Shown: in pieces, positions 62,810-64,000 of the stretch | Layout of the letters: the number at the start of each line of letters is the position of its first letter | Position numbering within the stretch: the first letter of the stretch is position 1 | From: Nonomuraea sp. SYSU D8015 | GTDB taxonomy: Bacteria > Actinomycetota > Actinomycetes > Streptosporangiales > Streptosporangiaceae | Assembly (NCBI RefSeq): GCF_008065375.1 | Contig: NZ_VJYI01000031.1 | Coordinates: 51,744-115,743 of the forward strand | Reading direction: 5' to 3' | Length of the DNA: 64,000 bases | Program-made: the position numbers and the translations under genes | The notes under the pieces: model-generated | The model's database searches: none | What the model was told of the DNA's origin: nothing | What the model saw: the letters and a program-made list of their open reading frames with translations, nothing else

Positions 62810-63085
62810 TCATCCCAGCGAGCCAAGCTCGCGGTCGATGCGGCTGAGGGCCTCTGCAGTCCTGCGATGGAGATCCACCAGGAGCTCGACCGTGGAACGC
62901 TGGGCCCTCACGGCCGGCATAGCGTCCGTGGGGGTCTGGTGGATCTCCGGCACGAGTCCTGGCCGCTCGCCGCCGCTAAGGCGATACGGGTCAGCCGGTG
63001 TGGTGCCGTCAGAGGGAGCAAGCGTTTGAGTGATGCTCGGAAAGAGATAGTAGGGCGGTTCGGGTGTCGTTCGCCCCGCGTTATC
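62810..63085 (-). pseudogene. 3' remnant of an unknown gene cut by the insertion sequence
   Basis: A frame that is open from the left edge of the insertion sequence to a TGA at 62810 reads as normal protein (TPEPPYYLFPSITQTLAP, then STVELLVDLHRRTAEALSRI near the end) but has no start codon with a ribosome site. It looks like the C-terminal end of a gene whose 5' part was displaced by the transposon at 63.1-63.9 kb. Confidence 0.4.
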
Positions 63086-63097
63086 CCTGAGCCCTTT

Positions 63098-63879
63098 TCA
63101 TCCTGAGTAACGGCGCTCCTCGATGAGTTGCAGGACGAGGATGGCCTGCACGATCGGGGTGGTGCGGTGCGGACAGCAGCGCAGCTGGTCCAGAACCTTC
63201 CAGGTCTTCAAGGTGGCAACGGCGCGTTCGCCGCGGGCGCGGATGCGGGCGTGAGCACGGTTGACCGATCGCTGGTGACGCGACAGCGGCGGCCGGAGCC
63301 GGTGGCGCTTGAACGGCGTGCGGATCGTGCCGCCTGCGCCCTGGTAACCCTTGTCGGCGAAGGTCTTCACCTTCGCGGTGGTCAGGACGTCGATCAGGCC
63401 AGTGGTGCGTGCCGCGGTTAGGTCGTGGGTCGCGCCGGGCAGTGCGGGTGAGGCCCACACCAGCCGGCCCGCTGGGTCGGCCAGGACCTGGGCGTTCATG
63501 CCGTGGCGTTTGTGTTTTCCGGAGTAGTACGGCCGCTCGTCGGCCAGCCGGTCGATCGGTTCAGGGTGCCGTCGAGGATGGCGTAGGCCAGCCGGCAGGC
63601 GCGTAAGGCGGCGGCGGTGACGTCGTCGGCGAGCGTGGCGAGCAGGTCGACCGCCTCGCGGACGTAGCGCCAGGCGGTGCTGGTGCCGATGGCGAACCCC
63701 GCGGACAGACGCGCGTAGGTGTCGCCATTGCGCAGGTGGGCCAGCACCAGCAGGGCTTGCCGGGCCGCATCCAGGCGCCGCCACCGGCAGCGCCGTTCGG
63801 CCCGCCGGGCGCGGATCAGCTCGGCCAGGCGGATCAGGGTGTGATTGGACAGCGGTATCGCGGCAGGGTAAGACAGCAA
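63098..63879 (-). mobile_element. IS5-type transposase, reading frame split
   Basis: The N-terminal frame (63879 to about 63555) contains the helix-turn-helix domain (LLVLAHLRNGDTYARLSAGF) and ends at YAILDGTL. The C-terminal frame continues with PIDRLADERPYYSGKHKRHG, then the DDE residues (FADKGYQGAGG; RGERAVATLKTWKVL). One base appears to be missing after GGCACCCTG. It could be a dead copy or a two-frame transposase using -1 frameshifting, although no slippery run is visible. A 12-bp inverted repeat GGTAAGACAGCA/TGCTGTCTTACC at 63867-63878 and 63917-63928 lies at the right end. The exact ends are not resolved. Confidence 0.75.
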
Positions 63880-64000
63880 CCAGGCTCTCCGGTAGAGGCA
63901 TCGGATCTTGGTCGACTGCTGTCTTACCGAGAGCCTCTTGTCATGCCAACCCGTCTCCTTACGTGCCCGCGATGACCTGCGCGATCGTCCAGGCTGTCCT

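Noticed and set aside
63496..63901. Programmed -1 frameshift as certain explanation for the split transposase
   Set aside because: No slippery A/G run is visible at the break; a simple one-base deletion explains it equally well.
1..64000. tRNA genes, rRNA genes, CRISPR arrays
   Set aside because: No cloverleaf-like or regularly spaced short repeats were noticed on reading both strands.

Overview
The window is GC-rich actinomycete DNA. It has frequent GTG starts, ATGA/GTGA/TGATG gene overlaps, DUF5753-type XRE regulators, a SARP/AfsR-type activator and five DUF574 (PF04672) methyltransferases. This mixture points to a filamentous actinomycete, possibly of the Streptosporangiales. An iteron-like repeat block beside a winged-helix gene at about 60-62.4 kb suggests that the DNA is, or carries, a plasmid-type replicon. 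No tRNA, rRNA or CRISPR was seen.

Region 1 (1-33.5 kb) is regulatory and accessory. Three copies of an 87-bp promoter cassette (441-527, 8608-8694, 22205-22291) each end at the start codon of a minus-strand gene. Two cassettes lie next to divergent regulator genes (775-1977, 8792-10177). Two downstream operons are paralogous: DUF574 methyltransferase, then NMT1/THI5-like binding lipoprotein, then O-methyltransferase-fold protein (7.5-3.1 kb and 22.2-18.9 kb). The second continues into two ABC permeases, a HAD protein and an EEP phosphatase. The first carries a duplicated ~190-nt element with RNA-like pairing, one copy before the lipoprotein gene and one before the methyltransferase-fold gene. 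Also here are a RibD-like deaminase, an APH-like kinase, a DEAD-type helicase with helicase-associated repeats, two P450s, a SARP-NB-ARC-TPR regulator and a double-HTH regulator.

Region 2 (33.5-58.3 kb) is one long, tightly overlapped minus-strand biosynthetic cluster. It starts with a strong ribosome site and a 64-codon leader ORF at 58303. It combines three modules. The first is 2,3-dihydroxybenzoate formation (isochorismate synthase, isochorismatase, 2,3-dihydro-DHB dehydrogenase) with an FAD aromatic monooxygenase. The second is polyamine metabolism (ornithine/lysine decarboxylase, AdoMet decarboxylase, spermidine synthase, agmatinase-type ureohydrolase, copper amine oxidase). The third is a set of small or degenerate relatives of early haem enzymes: a stand-alone HemA dimerisation domain, a 134-residue HemB lacking its catalytic middle, and a HemC lacking the cofactor cysteine. 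Two Asp/Glu-racemase-superfamily proteins (one without both cysteines), two MFS exporters, an SMR transporter, an EamA transporter, a metallo-beta-lactamase-fold hydrolase and a methyltransferase complete it. No NRPS or PKS is present. I infer an undescribed catechol/polyamine-type pathway in which haem-enzyme scaffolds have been reused. Two adjacent genes (35.7-39.0 kb) each carry an apparent one-base deletion.

Region 3 (58.3-64 kb) holds a tandem RHH-like protein, a 258-bp direct repeat with four iteron-like sites, a replication-initiator-like protein, and an IS5-type transposase with a frame break that seems to have interrupted an unknown gene.
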